Below are positions 1-8,382 of a stretch of 64,000 nt of DNA, one piece after another. The notes under the pieces are model-generated. The model was not told the DNA's origin. It was given only the letters and a program-made list of their open reading frames with translations, and made no database searches. The translations under genes and the position numbers were made by a program. Position 1 is the stretch's first letter; each line of letters begins with the position of its first letter. Origin of the DNA: Bacteroidales bacterium (GTDB taxonomy: Bacteria > Bacteroidota > Bacteroidia > Bacteroidales > P3); NCBI GenBank assembly GCA_017451385.1, contig JAFSPS010000008.1, positions 1-64,000 on the forward strand. Direction: 5' to 3'.

Positions 1-432
1 ATTTCGCATGTGATTCCGCAGAAGGGAGTTTTTGTAGAGGTTGGCGACAGGGTACTGATTGGTACAGTCAGACCAAGTAGCAGAAAGAACTACAATAAGG
101 ATTTTGAGGAGGGAAAGGCAAGGTTATACTATACGGGTGCTCAGTTCCCATCAACGATAATGCTTCACAATCTGCATTTTTTCATTCCATATATTCCAGG
201 CAGAGGCATCCGGGATGTGTATGAGATAACAGGAGTCAGGACGATAACAGGACGTGATGTCAAGCAGTTGGAAGGAACGGATGCCGTGGCTGGTGATATC
301 CGGCTTGCTTTTGATCTCACTTATACCCGAAGTTTGGCAGATGATTTCATGAGAATAAAGACTGCTGGAATGATTAAGGACACCTTCCTTGACACTACAT
401 TTGATAAACTTTCAACCTTTATCAATGGATAA
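1..432 (+). CDS. C-terminal part of an unidentified protein, possibly an R-M methylase
   Basis: The reading frame is open from the first base of the window, so this is a 5'-truncated gene of which about 143 codons are visible; the GTG at 10 is an internal codon, not a start. The visible end contains PYIPGRGIRDVYEITGV and is basic/aromatic. From memory this resembles the C-terminal tail of some Bacteroidota N6-adenine DNA methylases or combined restriction-modification enzymes, but no catalytic motif lies inside the window, so the assignment is weak. Its stop overlaps the vsr start by eight bases (ATGGATAA at 425-432), which indicates translational coupling with the DNA repair endonuclease. 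Vsr genes usually sit beside cytosine methylases, which fits a restriction-modification context. The missing N-terminal part upstream of the window would settle the identity. Confidence 0.4.
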   Translation: MSHVIPQKGVFVEVGDRVLIGTVRPSSRKNYNKDFEEGKARLYYTGAQFPSTIMLHNLHFFIPYIPGRGIRDVYEITGVRTITGRDVKQLEGTDAVAGDIRLAFDLTYTRSLADDFMRIKTAGMIKDTFLDTTFDKLSTFING

Positions 433-958
433 ACTTTCATCACAACAACGTTACGCAAATATGGCGGCCATTCACGGCAAGGACACGAAGCCGGAGATGG
501 TGGTGCGTCGTTACCTGTGGGGGCATGGATATCGGTATAGATTGAATCATAAGCGGTTGCCGGGGAAGCCTGACATCGTGATGCGGAAGTATCGGACTTG
601 CATCTTCGTGAATGGTTGTTTCTGGCATGGGCACTATGTGAGCCTCACTCCCGTCTCCTATCCAAAAGGCGAGGGGAGCGAACAAATTGAGAGTTCTGAG
701 TGTTGTAAGATTCCGAAGACGAACCGAGATTTCTGGGTCGAGAAGATACGGAGGAACCAGGAGCGCGACACGAGGGTGCAGCATGAGCTGGCTGCGATGG
801 GCTGGCATTCCATCACCATTTGGGAATGTGAGTTGAAACCAGTCAAAAGAGAAGATACATTGGAATCGCTGGCATATACACTCAATAAGATTTTTCTGCA
901 AGACAGGACTGTCAAGCAGTATGAGATACCAGAAGAAGAGCCTATGATGGCAGCGTAA
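425..958 (+). CDS. vsr: Very short patch repair (Vsr) mismatch endonuclease
   Basis: Vsr nicks next to T:G mismatches made by deamination of 5-methylcytosine and protects cytosine-methylated sites. The 177-residue product shows the family signature in order: the N-terminal SxxQRxxNMAAIxGKDTKPE segment, GYRYRLN, LPGKPDIV with the catalytic-type Asp, IFVNGCFWH, WVEKIRRNxERD and the late WEC. The start at 425 was preferred to the upstream ATG at 389, because it begins at the conserved MDKLSSQQR and overlaps the preceding stop. Usual length is about 140-155 residues; the excess comes from a roughly 21-residue insertion after GCFWHGH (bases 641-700) that splits the zinc-binding region. A CC pair right after the insertion may supply the displaced zinc ligand. 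No cytosine methylase gene is visible in the window. Whether the enzyme is active is uncertain. Confidence 0.88.
   Translation: MDKLSSQQRYANMAAIHGKDTKPEMVVRRYLWGHGYRYRLNHKRLPGKPDIVMRKYRTCIFVNGCFWHGHYVSLTPVSYPKGEGSEQIESSECCKIPKTNRDFWVEKIRRNQERDTRVQHELAAMGWHSITIWECELKPVKREDTLESLAYTLNKIFLQDRTVKQYEIPEEEPMMAA
641..700 (+). repeat. REP/palindrome-like insertion inside vsr
   Basis: The in-frame segment reads SLTPVSYPKGEGSEQ, a close relative of the LTPSPSPKGEG peptide produced when common intergenic palindromic repeats of the CTCACCCC...CTCTCC...GGAGAGGGGAG type are translated. At DNA level CTCCTATCC and GGCGAGGGGAG form an imperfect stem around AAAA at 664-667. It interrupts an otherwise well aligned Vsr domain without shifting the frame. 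The repeat assignment is from memory of that family and not from a search. Confidence 0.55.
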
Positions 959-996
959 GAAGTTATCTCAAAATTGAGTGAACATTGAGAGAAGTG

Positions 997-1307
997 TGAG
1001 AGAAGTTTTCTATTAATGGCGGGTTTGTCGTGGTGACATATATAAGACCGACAAAGGATGTTAATCAAAGTGTCACTGAAGATGTCACTAAAGATTGTCA
1101 CCAAACAGCTATCTAAGAGACAAAGAATTATTCTTCAACTAATAGAAGATGATGCTTTTGTAACAACAAATGAAATGTCACAAAAAACGGGTGTCACGAC
1201 AAGAACCATCAAGCGAGACTTAGAGTATCTCCAAGAAAAAAATCCTAATTCGAGAAAGTGGCCGTAAAGAAGGTCGTTGGGTGAAATTGAATAAACAAAG
1301 CAATTGA
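997..1307 (+). pseudogene. Frameshifted C-terminus of an ATP-binding (AAA-4/RecG-like) winged-helix protein
   Basis: Three consecutive frames reconstruct one protein tail. Frame one (from 997) reads SINGGFVVVTYIRP followed by a DVxxSVTEDVTKD run; the GFVVTFYRP then VTxxVTxx pattern is typical of the C-terminal linker of divergent AAA-4 ATP-binding proteins. A shift near 1090-1100 leads to a winged helix-turn-helix (KRQRIILQLIEDD ... TGVTTRTIKRDLEYLQEK). A second shift at the run of seven A at 1236-1242 leads to ILIRESGRKEGRWVKLNK and a stop at 1305-1307, the usual wing ending. The N-terminal ATP-binding part is absent. It therefore looks like a decayed leftover of a mobile or defence-associated regulator; the poly-A shift alone could be a sequencing error, but the two shifts plus the missing front make real decay more likely. 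Confidence 0.6.
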
Positions 1308-1394
1308 AGCAGAAATATGAAAGGAAATCTTTACATCAGATAAAAACGTCTTACTCGTATTATTGATATTACTGAATAATATGCCAAAAAATAG

Positions 1395-1507
1395 TTTGCG
1401 AACAAAAATAATGAGATTTGCGAACAAAATGAGTGAATCAATTATTGCAGAAAGATTATATTGGTGTTCGCGAAATTGCAATTTTGTTCGCAAATTGTTC
1501 GCAAAAC
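1395..1507. repeat. Array of GCGAAC / GTTCGC motifs in inverted arrangement
   Basis: TTTGCGAACAAAA occurs at 1395-1407 and again at 1417-1430 on the plus strand. The inverted form TTTTGTTCGCAAA occurs at 1482-1494, followed at once by TTGTTCGCAAAA at 1495-1506. A weaker GTGTTCGCGAAA lies at 1464-1475. Two direct copies facing two inverted copies about 50 bp away could be an operator array or the binding sites of a recombinase. No convincing gene covers this stretch. Confidence 0.6.
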
Positions 1508-1510
1508 AAA

Positions 1511-1547
1511 GAAAAAGGAGCTACATTTTTAATGTAACTCCTTTTTC
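1511..1547. terminator. Bidirectional terminator at the island edge
   Basis: GAAAAAGGAG (1511-1520) pairs with CTCCTTTTTC (1538-1547); the stem continues through CTACATT and AATGTAA with one mismatch and a short T-rich loop. The A and T tracts on either side allow it to work in both directions. It sits between the decayed island genes and the tRNA fragment. Confidence 0.7.
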
Positions 1548-1550
1548 TCA

Positions 1551-1603
1551 GCGTGGACCAGCCTGGGTTTGAACCTGTGACCTCCAGATTATGAGTTTGG
1601 AGA
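1551..1603 (-). other. 3' half of a tRNA-Met (CAT), putative attachment-site remnant
   Basis: On the minus strand this reads as an anticodon arm with loop CTCATAA (anticodon CAT at 1591-1593), stem CCAAA/TCTGG with one A-C mismatch, variable loop AGGTC and a GGTTCAAACC T-loop. There is no D-arm or 5' acceptor half in the adjacent sequence, and the T-stem no longer pairs properly. So it is not a functional tRNA. tRNA 3' halves are classic attachment sites of integrative elements, and this one lies exactly between accessory DNA and the str operon promoter. Identification as an att remnant is an inference. Confidence 0.6.
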
Positions 1604-1607
1604 TGTC

Positions 1608-1769
1608 TTTTTCGGACTAATGTTATTGGTTGTGATGTTGGCCTCGGATTGTTGATAACTTTGGTTTTCGGCTGGATGCTAAAAATTTTAACACATCTGT
1701 AAGTATTTGCTATTTTTAGTGTTATGAGGATTTTATGATTTTTTAACGTGTTGAGTGGGGTGACGATTA
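1608..1769. other. Non-coding spacer between island edge and str promoter
   Basis: I see no credible coding sequence, RNA gene or strong hairpin here. The stretch becomes AT-rich toward the promoter. Confidence 0.5.
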
Positions 1770-1798
1770 TTGTGAATAAAAAAATAATTGTACTTTTG
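1770..1798 (+). promoter_or_regulatory. Promoter of the rpsL superoperon (TTG-N18-TACTTTTG)
   Basis: A Bacteroidota-type -7 box TACTTTTG (consensus TAnnTTTG) lies at 1791-1798, with a -33 TTG at 1770-1772, an 18-bp spacing. The transcript would begin near 1805 and give a leader of about 80 bases before rpsL. No Shine-Dalgarno sequence precedes the ATG; an A-rich leader does. Confidence 0.75.
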
Positions 1799-1887
1799 CA
1801 ATTCGTTCTGTAGGTGGACTATGTCTGTCTGGGACGAAGGAAATAAAAAGAAAAACAATAAATTAATAAAAAATATTAAAACAAAAA

Positions 1888-2271
1888 ATGCCAACAATTC
1901 AGCAATTAGTTCGCAAAGGACGCCAGCAGATGGAGTATAAGAGCAAGTCTCCCGCTTTGGACGGCTGCCCCCAGCGTCGTGGTGTCTGTACCCGTGTGTA
2001 CACAACAACCCCTAAGAAACCTAACTCGGCAATGCGTAAGGTGGCTCGTGTCCGTCTGACCAACCAGAAGGAGGTCAATGCCTATATCCCCGGTGAGGGT
2101 CACAACTTGCAGGAGCACAGCATCGTCATGATTCGTGGTGGTCGTGTGAAGGACCTCCCCGGCGTGCGTTATCATATCATCCGCGGAGCTCTTGATACCT
2201 CCGGAGTCGATGGTCGTCGCCAGCGCCGCTCAAAATATGGTGCAAAGCGTCCTAAACAAGCTGCTAAATAA
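1888..2271 (+). CDS. rpsL: 30S ribosomal protein S12
   Basis: S12 is a decoding-centre protein of the small subunit. The 127-residue product begins [12 protein letters not shown], the universal S12 start, and holds the conserved [19 protein letters not shown] and [11 protein letters not shown] segments, where streptomycin-resistance changes map in other bacteria; the Lys of TPKKPNS is present, so a sensitive-type sequence is expected. Full length for the family. First gene of the superoperon, about 80 bases behind a good promoter and 66 bases ahead of rpsG. Confidence 0.98.
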   Translation: MPTIQQLVRKGRQQMEYKSKSPALDGCPQRRGVCTRVYTTTPKKPNSAMRKVARVRLTNQKEVNAYIPGEGHNLQEHSIVMIRGGRVKDLPGVRYHIIRGALDTSGVDGRRQRRSKYGAKRPKQAAK

Positions 2272-2337
2272 AAATAGTTCATACATTATATTATAGCCTA
2301 AACGTGTTAGGCGTAATACCACAGATTTGTTAAAGTC

Positions 2338-2805
2338 ATGAGAAAATCAAAGCCAAAGAAACGCATAATCCTCCCGGATCCCAAGTTCAACGATGTCCTC
2401 GTCACCAAGTTTGTCAACAACCTGATGATGGGTGGCAAGAAAACCATTGCTTATAAGATTTTTTACGAGGCTATCGACGTGGTGTCCGAGCGCACGAAAG
2501 AGGATGGTCTCGAGGTGTGGAAGAAGGCTCTGGCCAACATCACACCCTCTGTGGAGGTGAAGAGCCGCCGTATCGGCGGTGCCACCTTCCAGGTGCCTAC
2601 CGAAATACGTCCCGAGCGCAAGCAGTCTATCGGTATGAAGAACCTCATCACCTACTCGCGCAAGCGCAGCGAGAAGACGATGGCCCTCAAGCTGGCCGGT
2701 GAGATACAGGCAGCTTATAAAGAGGAAGGCTCCGCTTTCAAACGTAAGGAGGAAATCCACCGCATGGCCGATGCTAACAAGGCATTCTCGCACTTCCGCT
2801 TCTAA
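2338..2805 (+). CDS. rpsG: 30S ribosomal protein S7
   Basis: S7 nucleates assembly of the 30S head and contacts the E site. The product is 155 residues, the usual length, with the conserved MRKSKPKKR start, [20 protein letters not shown] and the [13 protein letters not shown] loop. It follows rpsL and precedes fusA by 45 bases, the standard str-operon order. In other bacteria S7 represses its own operon; no matching leader could be recognised here. Confidence 0.98.
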   Translation: MRKSKPKKRIILPDPKFNDVLVTKFVNNLMMGGKKTIAYKIFYEAIDVVSERTKEDGLEVWKKALANITPSVEVKSRRIGGATFQVPTEIRPERKQSIGMKNLITYSRKRSEKTMALKLAGEIQAAYKEEGSAFKRKEEIHRMADANKAFSHFRF

Positions 2806-2850
2806 CAACAGCTACAAACAACTCATCGCACTATTACACCTCACTACACG

Positions 2851-4938
2851 ATGTCAGACCTACGATATACACGAAACATTGGCATAATGGCCCACATCGA
2901 CGCCGGCAAGACGACGACGACGGAGCGTATACTCTTCTACACAGGAAAGAACTATAAGCTGGGAGAGACGCATGAGGGTTCTGCCACTATGGACTGGATG
3001 GCCCAAGAGCAGGAACGCGGTATCACTATCACGTCGGCTGCTACTACCGTGTATTGGGATTGGCATGACAACCGCTACAAACTCAACATCATAGACACTC
3101 CGGGGCATGTGGATTTCACTGTCGAGGTGGAGCGTTCGCTGCGTGTGCTGGATGGTGCTATAGCCATCTTCTGTGCCGTGGGCGGCGTGGAGCCCCAGTC
3201 GGAGACGGTATGGCGTCAGGCGGACCGCTACAAGGTGCCTCGCATCGCCTTCGTCAACAAGATGGACCGTGCCGGAGCCGACTTTTTCTCCGTGGTGAGA
3301 CAAATCAGAGAGCGCCTCGGCGCCAATCCTATCCCGCTGGAGATTCCTATTGGCCAGGAGAACCTGTTCAAGGGCGTGGTGAACCTCATCACCAACAAGG
3401 CCTTGATATGGGACGAGGAGTCTAACGGCACCAAGTTCTATGAGGTGCCGATGCCCGACGACTTGAAAGACACCGTGGACGAATACCGCCAGCGGCTTAT
3501 AGAAGGCGTGGCAGAGGAGAACGAGACTCTGATGGAGAAATACTTCAGCGATCCCGACTCTATCACTGAGGACGAGATGATTGCCGAGATACGCAAGGCC
3601 ACCCTCGCCGGCAAGATTACGCCGGTGCTCTGTGGCGCCTCGTTCAAGAACAAGGGCGTGCAGTCGCTGCTCGATGCCGTGGCTGCCTACCTGCCCAGTC
3701 CGCTGGACATGAAGGAGGTGGACGGCATCAACCCCAAGACCGAGCAGCCAGAGGTACGCGCCATTGATGCTAAGGCGCCATTCTCGGCGCTGGCATTCAA
3801 GATTGCCACCGACCCTTATGTCGGCCGTCTGTGTTTCTTCCGCGTCTATTCCGGTTCGCTGGAGTCGGGCTCGTATGTCTTCAACGCCAACACCGGCAAG
3901 AAGGAGCGCATCTCGCGCATTATGCAGATGCACTCCAACAAGCAGAACCCCCTCGACCGTATCGAGGCGGGCGACATCGGTGCTGCCGTGGGTTTCAAGG
4001 ACATCAAGACGGGACACACCCTCTGCGACGAGCATCACCCCATAGTGCTGGAATCTATGAAGTTCCCCGAGCCGGTGATTAGCATCGCCGTGGAGCCTCT
4101 GACGATGGGCGATATGGACAAGCTGACCAACGCCCTCATGAAGCTGGCAGAAGAGGACCCCACTTTCCGCGTCAAGACCGACGAGGTGTCGGGGCAGACC
4201 CTTATCAGCGGCATGGGCGAGTTGCACCTTGACATCATCATTGACCGCCTGCGTCGCGAATTTGGCGTAGAGGTCAATCAAGGTCGTCCGGAGGTGGCAT
4301 ACAAAGAGGCTATCACCACCACCGTTCAGCATCACGAGATATACAAGAAGCAGACGGGTGGCAAAGGTAAGTTTGCCGATATACTGTTTGAGATTGGCCC
4401 TGCCGACGACGGTGTGGTGGGACTGCAGTTCGTCAACGAGGTGAAGGGTGGCAACATCCCCAAGGAGTACATGCCGGCCATCGAGAAGGGTTTCAAGGAT
4501 GCCATGCTCAACGGCGTGCTTGCGGGATATCCTATGGACAGCATGAAGGTACGCATCATCGACGGCTCCTTCCATCCCGTGGACTCCGACCAGCTGTCGT
4601 TCGAGCTCTGCTCCAAGATAGGCTTCAAGAATGCTTGCCGCAAGGCCAGCCCCGTACTGCTCGAGCCCATCATGAAACTCGAGGTGCTGACGCCAGACGC
4701 TTATGTGGGCGATGTCACAGGCGACCTCAACCGTCGCCGCGGCATGCTCGAGAGTATCGACGCCAAAGTCGGTGTGCAGGCTGTGCATGCCAAGGTGCCG
4801 CTGGAGCAGATGTTCGGCTACGTCACCGCCCTGCGCACCATCACGTCCGGTCGCGCCAACTCTACGATGGAGTTCTCTCACTATGCCGTAGTGGCACGTG
4901 AGAAACAGGAAGAGATATTGAAAAACAAAATTTATTAA
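2851..4938 (+). CDS. fusA: Elongation factor G
   Basis: EF-G is the GTPase that drives tRNA-mRNA translocation and, with RRF, recycles ribosomes. The 695-residue protein has all five G motifs in canonical form: [12 protein letters not shown] (from residue 14), [11 protein letters not shown] switch I, DTPGHVDF switch II with catalytic-type His86, and NKMD, followed by the domain II, III, IV ([12 protein letters not shown] region) and V segments. The start [12 protein letters not shown] matches the family. tuf, which follows fusA in many bacteria, is absent and rpsJ comes next, as usual in Bacteroidota. A second, motif-deficient EF-G paralogue lies at 44303-46435; this copy is the housekeeping one. 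Confidence 0.98.
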   Translation: MSDLRYTRNIGIMAHIDAGKTTTTERILFYTGKNYKLGETHEGSATMDWMAQEQERGITITSAATTVYWDWHDNRYKLNIIDTPGHVDFTVEVERSLRVLDGAIAIFCAVGGVEPQSETVWRQADRYKVPRIAFVNKMDRAGADFFSVVRQIRERLGANPIPLEIPIGQENLFKGVVNLITNKALIWDEESNGTKFYEVPMPDDLKDTVDEYRQRLIEGVAEENETLMEKYFSDPDSITEDEMIAEIRKATLAGKITPVLCGASFKNKGVQSLLDAVAAYLPSPLDMKEVDGINPKTEQPEVRAIDAKAPFSALAFKIATDPYVGRLCFFRVYSGSLESGSYVFNANTGKKERISRIMQMHSNKQNPLDRIEAGDIGAAVGFKDIKTGHTLCDEHHPIVLESMKFPEPVISIAVEPLTMGDMDKLTNALMKLAEEDPTFRVKTDEVSGQTLISGMGELHLDIIIDRLRREFGVEVNQGRPEVAYKEAITTTVQHHEIYKKQTGGKGKFADILFEIGPADDGVVGLQFVNEVKGGNIPKEYMPAIEKGFKDAMLNGVLAGYPMDSMKVRIIDGSFHPVDSDQLSFELCSKIGFKNACRKASPVLLEPIMKLEVLTPDAYVGDVTGDLNRRRGMLESIDAKVGVQAVHAKVPLEQMFGYVTALRTITSGRANSTMEFSHYAVVAREKQEEILKNKIY

Positions 4939-4962
4939 TAAAAAAACAAAACTCTTAAAACC

Positions 4963-5271
4963 GTGAGTCAAAGAATCAGAATCAAGCTTAAATCTTACGA
5001 TCACAATCTCGTGGACAAATCCGCTGAGAAGATTGTTAAGACCGTCAAAATGACGGGCGCCGTCGTCACAGGCCCTATCCCCCTGCCGACCAACAAGAAA
5101 ATTTTTACCGTCAACCGTTCGACCTTCGTCAACAAGAAGTCGCGCGAGCAGTTTGAACTCTGCTCCTACAAGCGTCTGATGGACATCGAAATCAACGACC
5201 GCAACAAGACCGTCGATGCTCTTATGAAGCTCGAACTGCCCAGCGGAGTAGAGGTAGAAATCAAAGTCTGA
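4963..5271 (+). CDS. rpsJ: 30S ribosomal protein S10
   Basis: S10 is a head protein of the small subunit and also the NusE partner in antitermination complexes. The 102-residue product starts [17 protein letters not shown] after the initiator and carries [17 protein letters not shown], both highly conserved. The initiation codon is GTG (4963-4965); no in-frame ATG is available at the conserved beginning, so this non-ATG start is well supported. It follows fusA by only 24 bases, which fuses the str and S10 gene groups into one unit. Confidence 0.96.
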   Translation: MSQRIRIKLKSYDHNLVDKSAEKIVKTVKMTGAVVTGPIPLPTNKKIFTVNRSTFVNKKSREQFELCSYKRLMDIEINDRNKTVDALMKLELPSGVEVEIKV

Positions 5272-5288
5272 AGTTAAACAAACAAAAG

Positions 5289-5348
5289 CAGCCTATGGCC
5301 CGCGGGGACTACTCTCACCAACCACTGGCACCCCGCCACGCTATGCTG
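5289..5348 (+). promoter_or_regulatory. Hairpin between rpsJ and rplC
   Basis: GCGGGG (5302-5307) pairs with CCCCGC (5331-5336), and an outer CAGC/GCTG pair (5289-5292 with 5345-5348) brackets it. There is no T tract, so this is more likely an RNA processing or regulatory structure than a terminator. It fills a 106-base gap that is long for this operon. Confidence 0.45.
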
Positions 5349-5377
5349 TTGTCTAATCAAAAAACAATCCATAAACA

Positions 5378-6007
5378 ATGTCAGGATTAATCGGAAAGAA
5401 AATCGGAATGACCAGTCTTTTTGGTGCCGACGGCAAGCAGATACCGTGCACAGTTATCGAAGCTGGTCCTTGTGTAGTAACACAAGTGCGTACCATCGAG
5501 AAAGATGGTTATGAGGCCATCCAGCTCGCTTTTGGCGAGAAGAAGGAAAGCCACACCAACAAAGCCATGAAGGGCCACTTTGCAAAAGCCAACACCAGCC
5601 CTAAGCGCTATCTTGCAGAGTTCAGCCGTTTCGAGGAAGGCCATAAGAAAAAATACGGCGAGGTGCTCACCGTTGATGTCTTCCAAGAAGGCGAGTTTGT
5701 CGATGTGGTGGGAACTTCTAAAGGTAAAGGTTTCCAAGGCGTGGTGAAAAGACACGGTTTCGGCGGTGTTGGAGATATCACTCACGGACAGCACGACCGT
5801 CTCCGCGCCCCCGGTTCAATAGGAGCATCGTCCTATCCTTCGCGCATCTTCAAAGGAATGCGCATGGCCGGCCAGATGGGCAACCACCGCGTCAAGGTGC
5901 AAAACCTTGAGGTTGTCAAAATCATCGCTGAAAAAAATCTAATCATTGTCAAAGGTTCTGTACCGGGACCCAAAGGTTCAATTTTAAAACTTGAAAGATG
6001 GAGCTAA
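5378..6007 (+). CDS. rplC: 50S ribosomal protein L3
   Basis: L3 is an early-assembly protein near the peptidyl transferase centre. The 209-residue sequence begins [15 protein letters not shown] and has the conserved [17 protein letters not shown] and HRAPGSIG-like extension ([16 protein letters not shown]). Length is normal for bacteria. Its 3' end overlaps the start of rplD by ten bases (5998-6007), indicating coupled translation. Confidence 0.98.
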   Translation: MSGLIGKKIGMTSLFGADGKQIPCTVIEAGPCVVTQVRTIEKDGYEAIQLAFGEKKESHTNKAMKGHFAKANTSPKRYLAEFSRFEEGHKKKYGEVLTVDVFQEGEFVDVVGTSKGKGFQGVVKRHGFGGVGDITHGQHDRLRAPGSIGASSYPSRIFKGMRMAGQMGNHRVKVQNLEVVKIIAEKNLIIVKGSVPGPKGSILKLERWS

Positions 6008-6630
6008 AAATCTATAACACCAACGGAAGCGAGACCGGTAGGACCATTACTCTCGATGATTCTATCTTCGCTATTGAGCCCAACGACCATGCTATCTATT
6101 TGGACTGCAAGCAGTATCTTGCCGACCAGCGTCAGGGCACCCATAAGAGCAAAGAGCGTTCGGAAAATGCTCACAGCACCCGCAAACTCAAACGTCAGAA
6201 AGGTACGGGCGGCGCCCGCTCTGGCGATTTGAAGAGCCCCGTCTTTGTGGGTGGCGGTACCATTTTCGGACCCAAACCGCGCGACTATCGTTTCAAACTC
6301 AACATTAAGGTGAAACGTCTCGCCCGTCGTTCTGCTTTGAGCTACAAGGTTGCCGACAACGCTCTCACAGTCCTTGAGGATTTCTCCTTCGAAGCCCCCA
6401 AGACGAAACAGATGGTTGAGGTTCTCAATAATCTCAAAATTAGTGAGAAAAAATCTCTTATCGTTGTTGAGAAACCAAATAATTTTGTATCTTTGTCTGC
6501 TCGTAACCTGCAAAATGTTAGGGTTGTTAATGCTTGTGAGCTAAATACTTACGACATTATGAACGCCTCTAACGTTGTGCTTTGCGAGGGTGCAATTAAC
6601 GAAATTAACCGCGTTCTGGCTGCAAAATAA
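5998..6630 (+). CDS. rplD: 50S ribosomal protein L4
   Basis: L4 lines part of the peptide exit tunnel. The 210-residue product has the conserved [16 protein letters not shown] loop region and [13 protein letters not shown]. It starts inside the last codons of rplC. In gammaproteobacteria L4 regulates the S10 operon by attenuation in the leader; the place of L4 here deep in the operon and the different leader give no direct sign of the same circuit. Confidence 0.97.
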   Translation: MELKIYNTNGSETGRTITLDDSIFAIEPNDHAIYLDCKQYLADQRQGTHKSKERSENAHSTRKLKRQKGTGGARSGDLKSPVFVGGGTIFGPKPRDYRFKLNIKVKRLARRSALSYKVADNALTVLEDFSFEAPKTKQMVEVLNNLKISEKKSLIVVEKPNNFVSLSARNLQNVRVVNACELNTYDIMNASNVVLCEGAINEINRVLAAK

Positions 6631-6664
6631 ATAGTGTGTGTTCAACTGATTCAGAAAAAATATC

Positions 6665-7018
6665 ATGATGAATATTATAGTAAAACCCCTCATCAGTGAG
6701 AAGATGACGAGACTTACCGATGCAGCGGCAGCTCCCAAGCTGACCCGCATTCAGCGTAAGAAAGGCAAACCCGAACCAGTAGCTCACAACCGCTATGGCT
6801 TTGTGGTGGACAAGCGTGCCAACAAAATCGAAATCAAAAACGCTGTTGAGAAGTTCTATGGCGTAAAAGTTATCGATGTCAACACGATGAACTACTCTGG
6901 CAAGGTCAAGTCGCGCTACACCAAGGCTGGCTACCTCACCGGACGTACCAACGCTTTCAAGAAAGCTATCGTCACTCTCGCCGAAGGCGACAGCATCGAT
7001 TTCTATGCAGGTATCTAA
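6665..7018 (+). CDS. rplW: 50S ribosomal protein L23 with an N-terminal insertion
   Basis: L23 surrounds the tunnel exit and is the docking site for trigger factor and SRP. The start IIVKPLISEKMT and the C-terminal half (NRYGFVVDKRANKIEI ... KSRYTKAGYLTGRTNAFKKA) are typical. At 117 residues it is about 20 longer than most bacterial L23 (about 96); the excess is one segment around residues 20-40 (AAAAPKLTRIQRKKGKPEPV) between the KMT and NRYGF motifs. The insertion is basic and could touch rRNA near the tunnel exit. The rest leaves no doubt about identity. Confidence 0.96.
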   Translation: MMNIIVKPLISEKMTRLTDAAAAPKLTRIQRKKGKPEPVAHNRYGFVVDKRANKIEIKNAVEKFYGVKVIDVNTMNYSGKVKSRYTKAGYLTGRTNAFKKAIVTLAEGDSIDFYAGI

Positions 7019-7026
7019 TTGATGAT

Positions 7027-7062
7027 ATGACAGCAGTGAGGCATCTGCCTCACCGCTGTCAT
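7027..7062 (+). promoter_or_regulatory. Long perfect-arm hairpin between rplW and rplB
   Basis: ATGACAGC-A-GTGAGGCA pairs with TGCCTCAC-C-GCTGTCAT around a two-base TC loop: sixteen pairs with one internal A-C mismatch. No T tract follows (GTTATACAG). It is strong enough to pause RNA polymerase or to mark an RNase III-like processing site. It occupies the 114-base gap before rplB. Confidence 0.6.
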
Positions 7063-7132
7063 GTTATACAGAAAAAACAATATCCTATAATAGTCAAGCC
7101 AACTGATAAGTGGCTTAAAAGAAAACAAAAAG

Positions 7133-7957
7133 ATGGCTTTAAAAAAGATTAAACCCACAACCCCCGGCCAGCGTCACAAGCTTATCGTCACCAACGACGA
7201 TATCACCGCTACCAAGCCGGAAAAAAGTCTGGTAATCGGATTCGGTAAATCCGGCGGACGTAACAATCAGGGTAAGATGACCCAGCGTTACATCGGCGGC
7301 GGTCACAAGAAACTCTACCGTATCATCGACTTCAAGCGCGAGAAAGACGGTATCCCTGCTACTGTTAAGACTATCGAGTACGACCCCAACCGTAGCTCGC
7401 GCATCGCTTTAGTGTTCTATGCTGACGGCGAGAAGCGCTACATCGTGGCTCCTCAGGGCCTCAAGGTCGGCCAGGTCATCATGTCGGGCAGCGGTGTGGC
7501 CCCCGAAATTGGCAACACCCTTACGCTCGCCGAGATACCTTTCGGTACGCTTATCCACAACATCGAGCTCCGTCCTGGCCAGGGTGCCAAGATGGTGCGT
7601 TCGGCAGGTGCTTATGCCCAGCTCATGTCGCGTGATGATAAATATGCCATTATCAAGATGCCTTCGGGCGAGATGCGTATGGTGCTGCAGGCTTGCCGCG
7701 CCACTGTCGGCATCGTCTCCAACCCCGAGCACAACCTCGAGGTCGGCGGCAAGGCCGGCCGCAACCGCTGGCTCGGTCGTCGTCCGCGCAACCGCGGCGT
7801 CGTGATGAACCCTGTGGACCACCCCATGGGCGGTGGCGAGGGCCGTCAGACTGGTGGACATCCTCGTTCGCGCAAGGGTATCCCAGCCAAGGGCTACAAG
7901 ACTCGTTCTCCAAAGAAACAGTCGAGCATGTATATCATCGAAAGAAGAAAGAAGTAG
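7133..7957 (+). CDS. rplB: 50S ribosomal protein L2
   Basis: L2 is needed for subunit association and peptidyl transferase activity. The 274-residue protein has the conserved [29 protein letters not shown]-terminal region and the C-terminal [14 protein letters not shown] motif with the critical His. Length is normal. It begins just after the 7027-7062 hairpin and is followed 24 bases later by rpsS. Confidence 0.98.
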   Translation: MALKKIKPTTPGQRHKLIVTNDDITATKPEKSLVIGFGKSGGRNNQGKMTQRYIGGGHKKLYRIIDFKREKDGIPATVKTIEYDPNRSSRIALVFYADGEKRYIVAPQGLKVGQVIMSGSGVAPEIGNTLTLAEIPFGTLIHNIELRPGQGAKMVRSAGAYAQLMSRDDKYAIIKMPSGEMRMVLQACRATVGIVSNPEHNLEVGGKAGRNRWLGRRPRNRGVVMNPVDHPMGGGEGRQTGGHPRSRKGIPAKGYKTRSPKKQSSMYIIERRKK

Positions 7958-7981
7958 TTCACTCAAAACCAACACAAGAAA

Positions 7982-8260
7982 ATGAGTCGTTCATTAAAGA
8001 AAGGTCCGTATATTTTCCACAAACTGGAAAAGAGAGTCATCGAGGCTCAGAAGTCGAACAAGAAGGTCTCCATCAAGACCTGGTCGCGTGCCTCTATGAT
8101 TTCGCCAGATTTCGTCGGTCAGACCATCGCTGTCCACAATGGCAACAAGTTCATCCCCGTCTATGTTACGGAGAATATGGTTGGCCACAAACTGGGCGAG
8201 TTCGCTCCTACCCGCATCTTCCGCGGCCATGCCGGATCAAAAGATAAAGCAAAAAAATAA
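7982..8260 (+). CDS. rpsS: 30S ribosomal protein S19
   Basis: S19 forms a head complex with S13 and binds the A-site finger region. The 92-residue sequence starts [17 protein letters not shown] and ends with [18 protein letters not shown], both diagnostic. A 122-base AT-rich gap separates it from rplV; that gap contains TTAAAATCTTAA-like direct repeats (8341-8375) but no clear stem. Confidence 0.98.
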   Translation: MSRSLKKGPYIFHKLEKRVIEAQKSNKKVSIKTWSRASMISPDFVGQTIAVHNGNKFIPVYVTENMVGHKLGEFAPTRIFRGHAGSKDKAKK

Positions 8261-8382
8261 AGTGATAGCAAGATTTTAGGATTCTAAGGCGGTTGGATAA
8301 TGGAAAACGCATGATGTATTCCTTGCAGTCTTTTAATCGAAAATACCTTAAAATCTTAATCTCTTAAAATCTAAAAAGAACA

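Noticed and set aside
1363-1572. 69-codon frame across the GCGAAC array
   Set aside because: It runs through inverted repeats, a terminator and a tRNA fragment, so it cannot be a normal gene.
1551-1603. Functional tRNA gene
   Set aside because: The 5' half and D-arm are missing and the T-stem does not pair.
2860-5004. 714-codon open frame antisense to fusA
   Set aside because: EF-G on the plus strand is certain; the opposite frame has no recognisable protein features.
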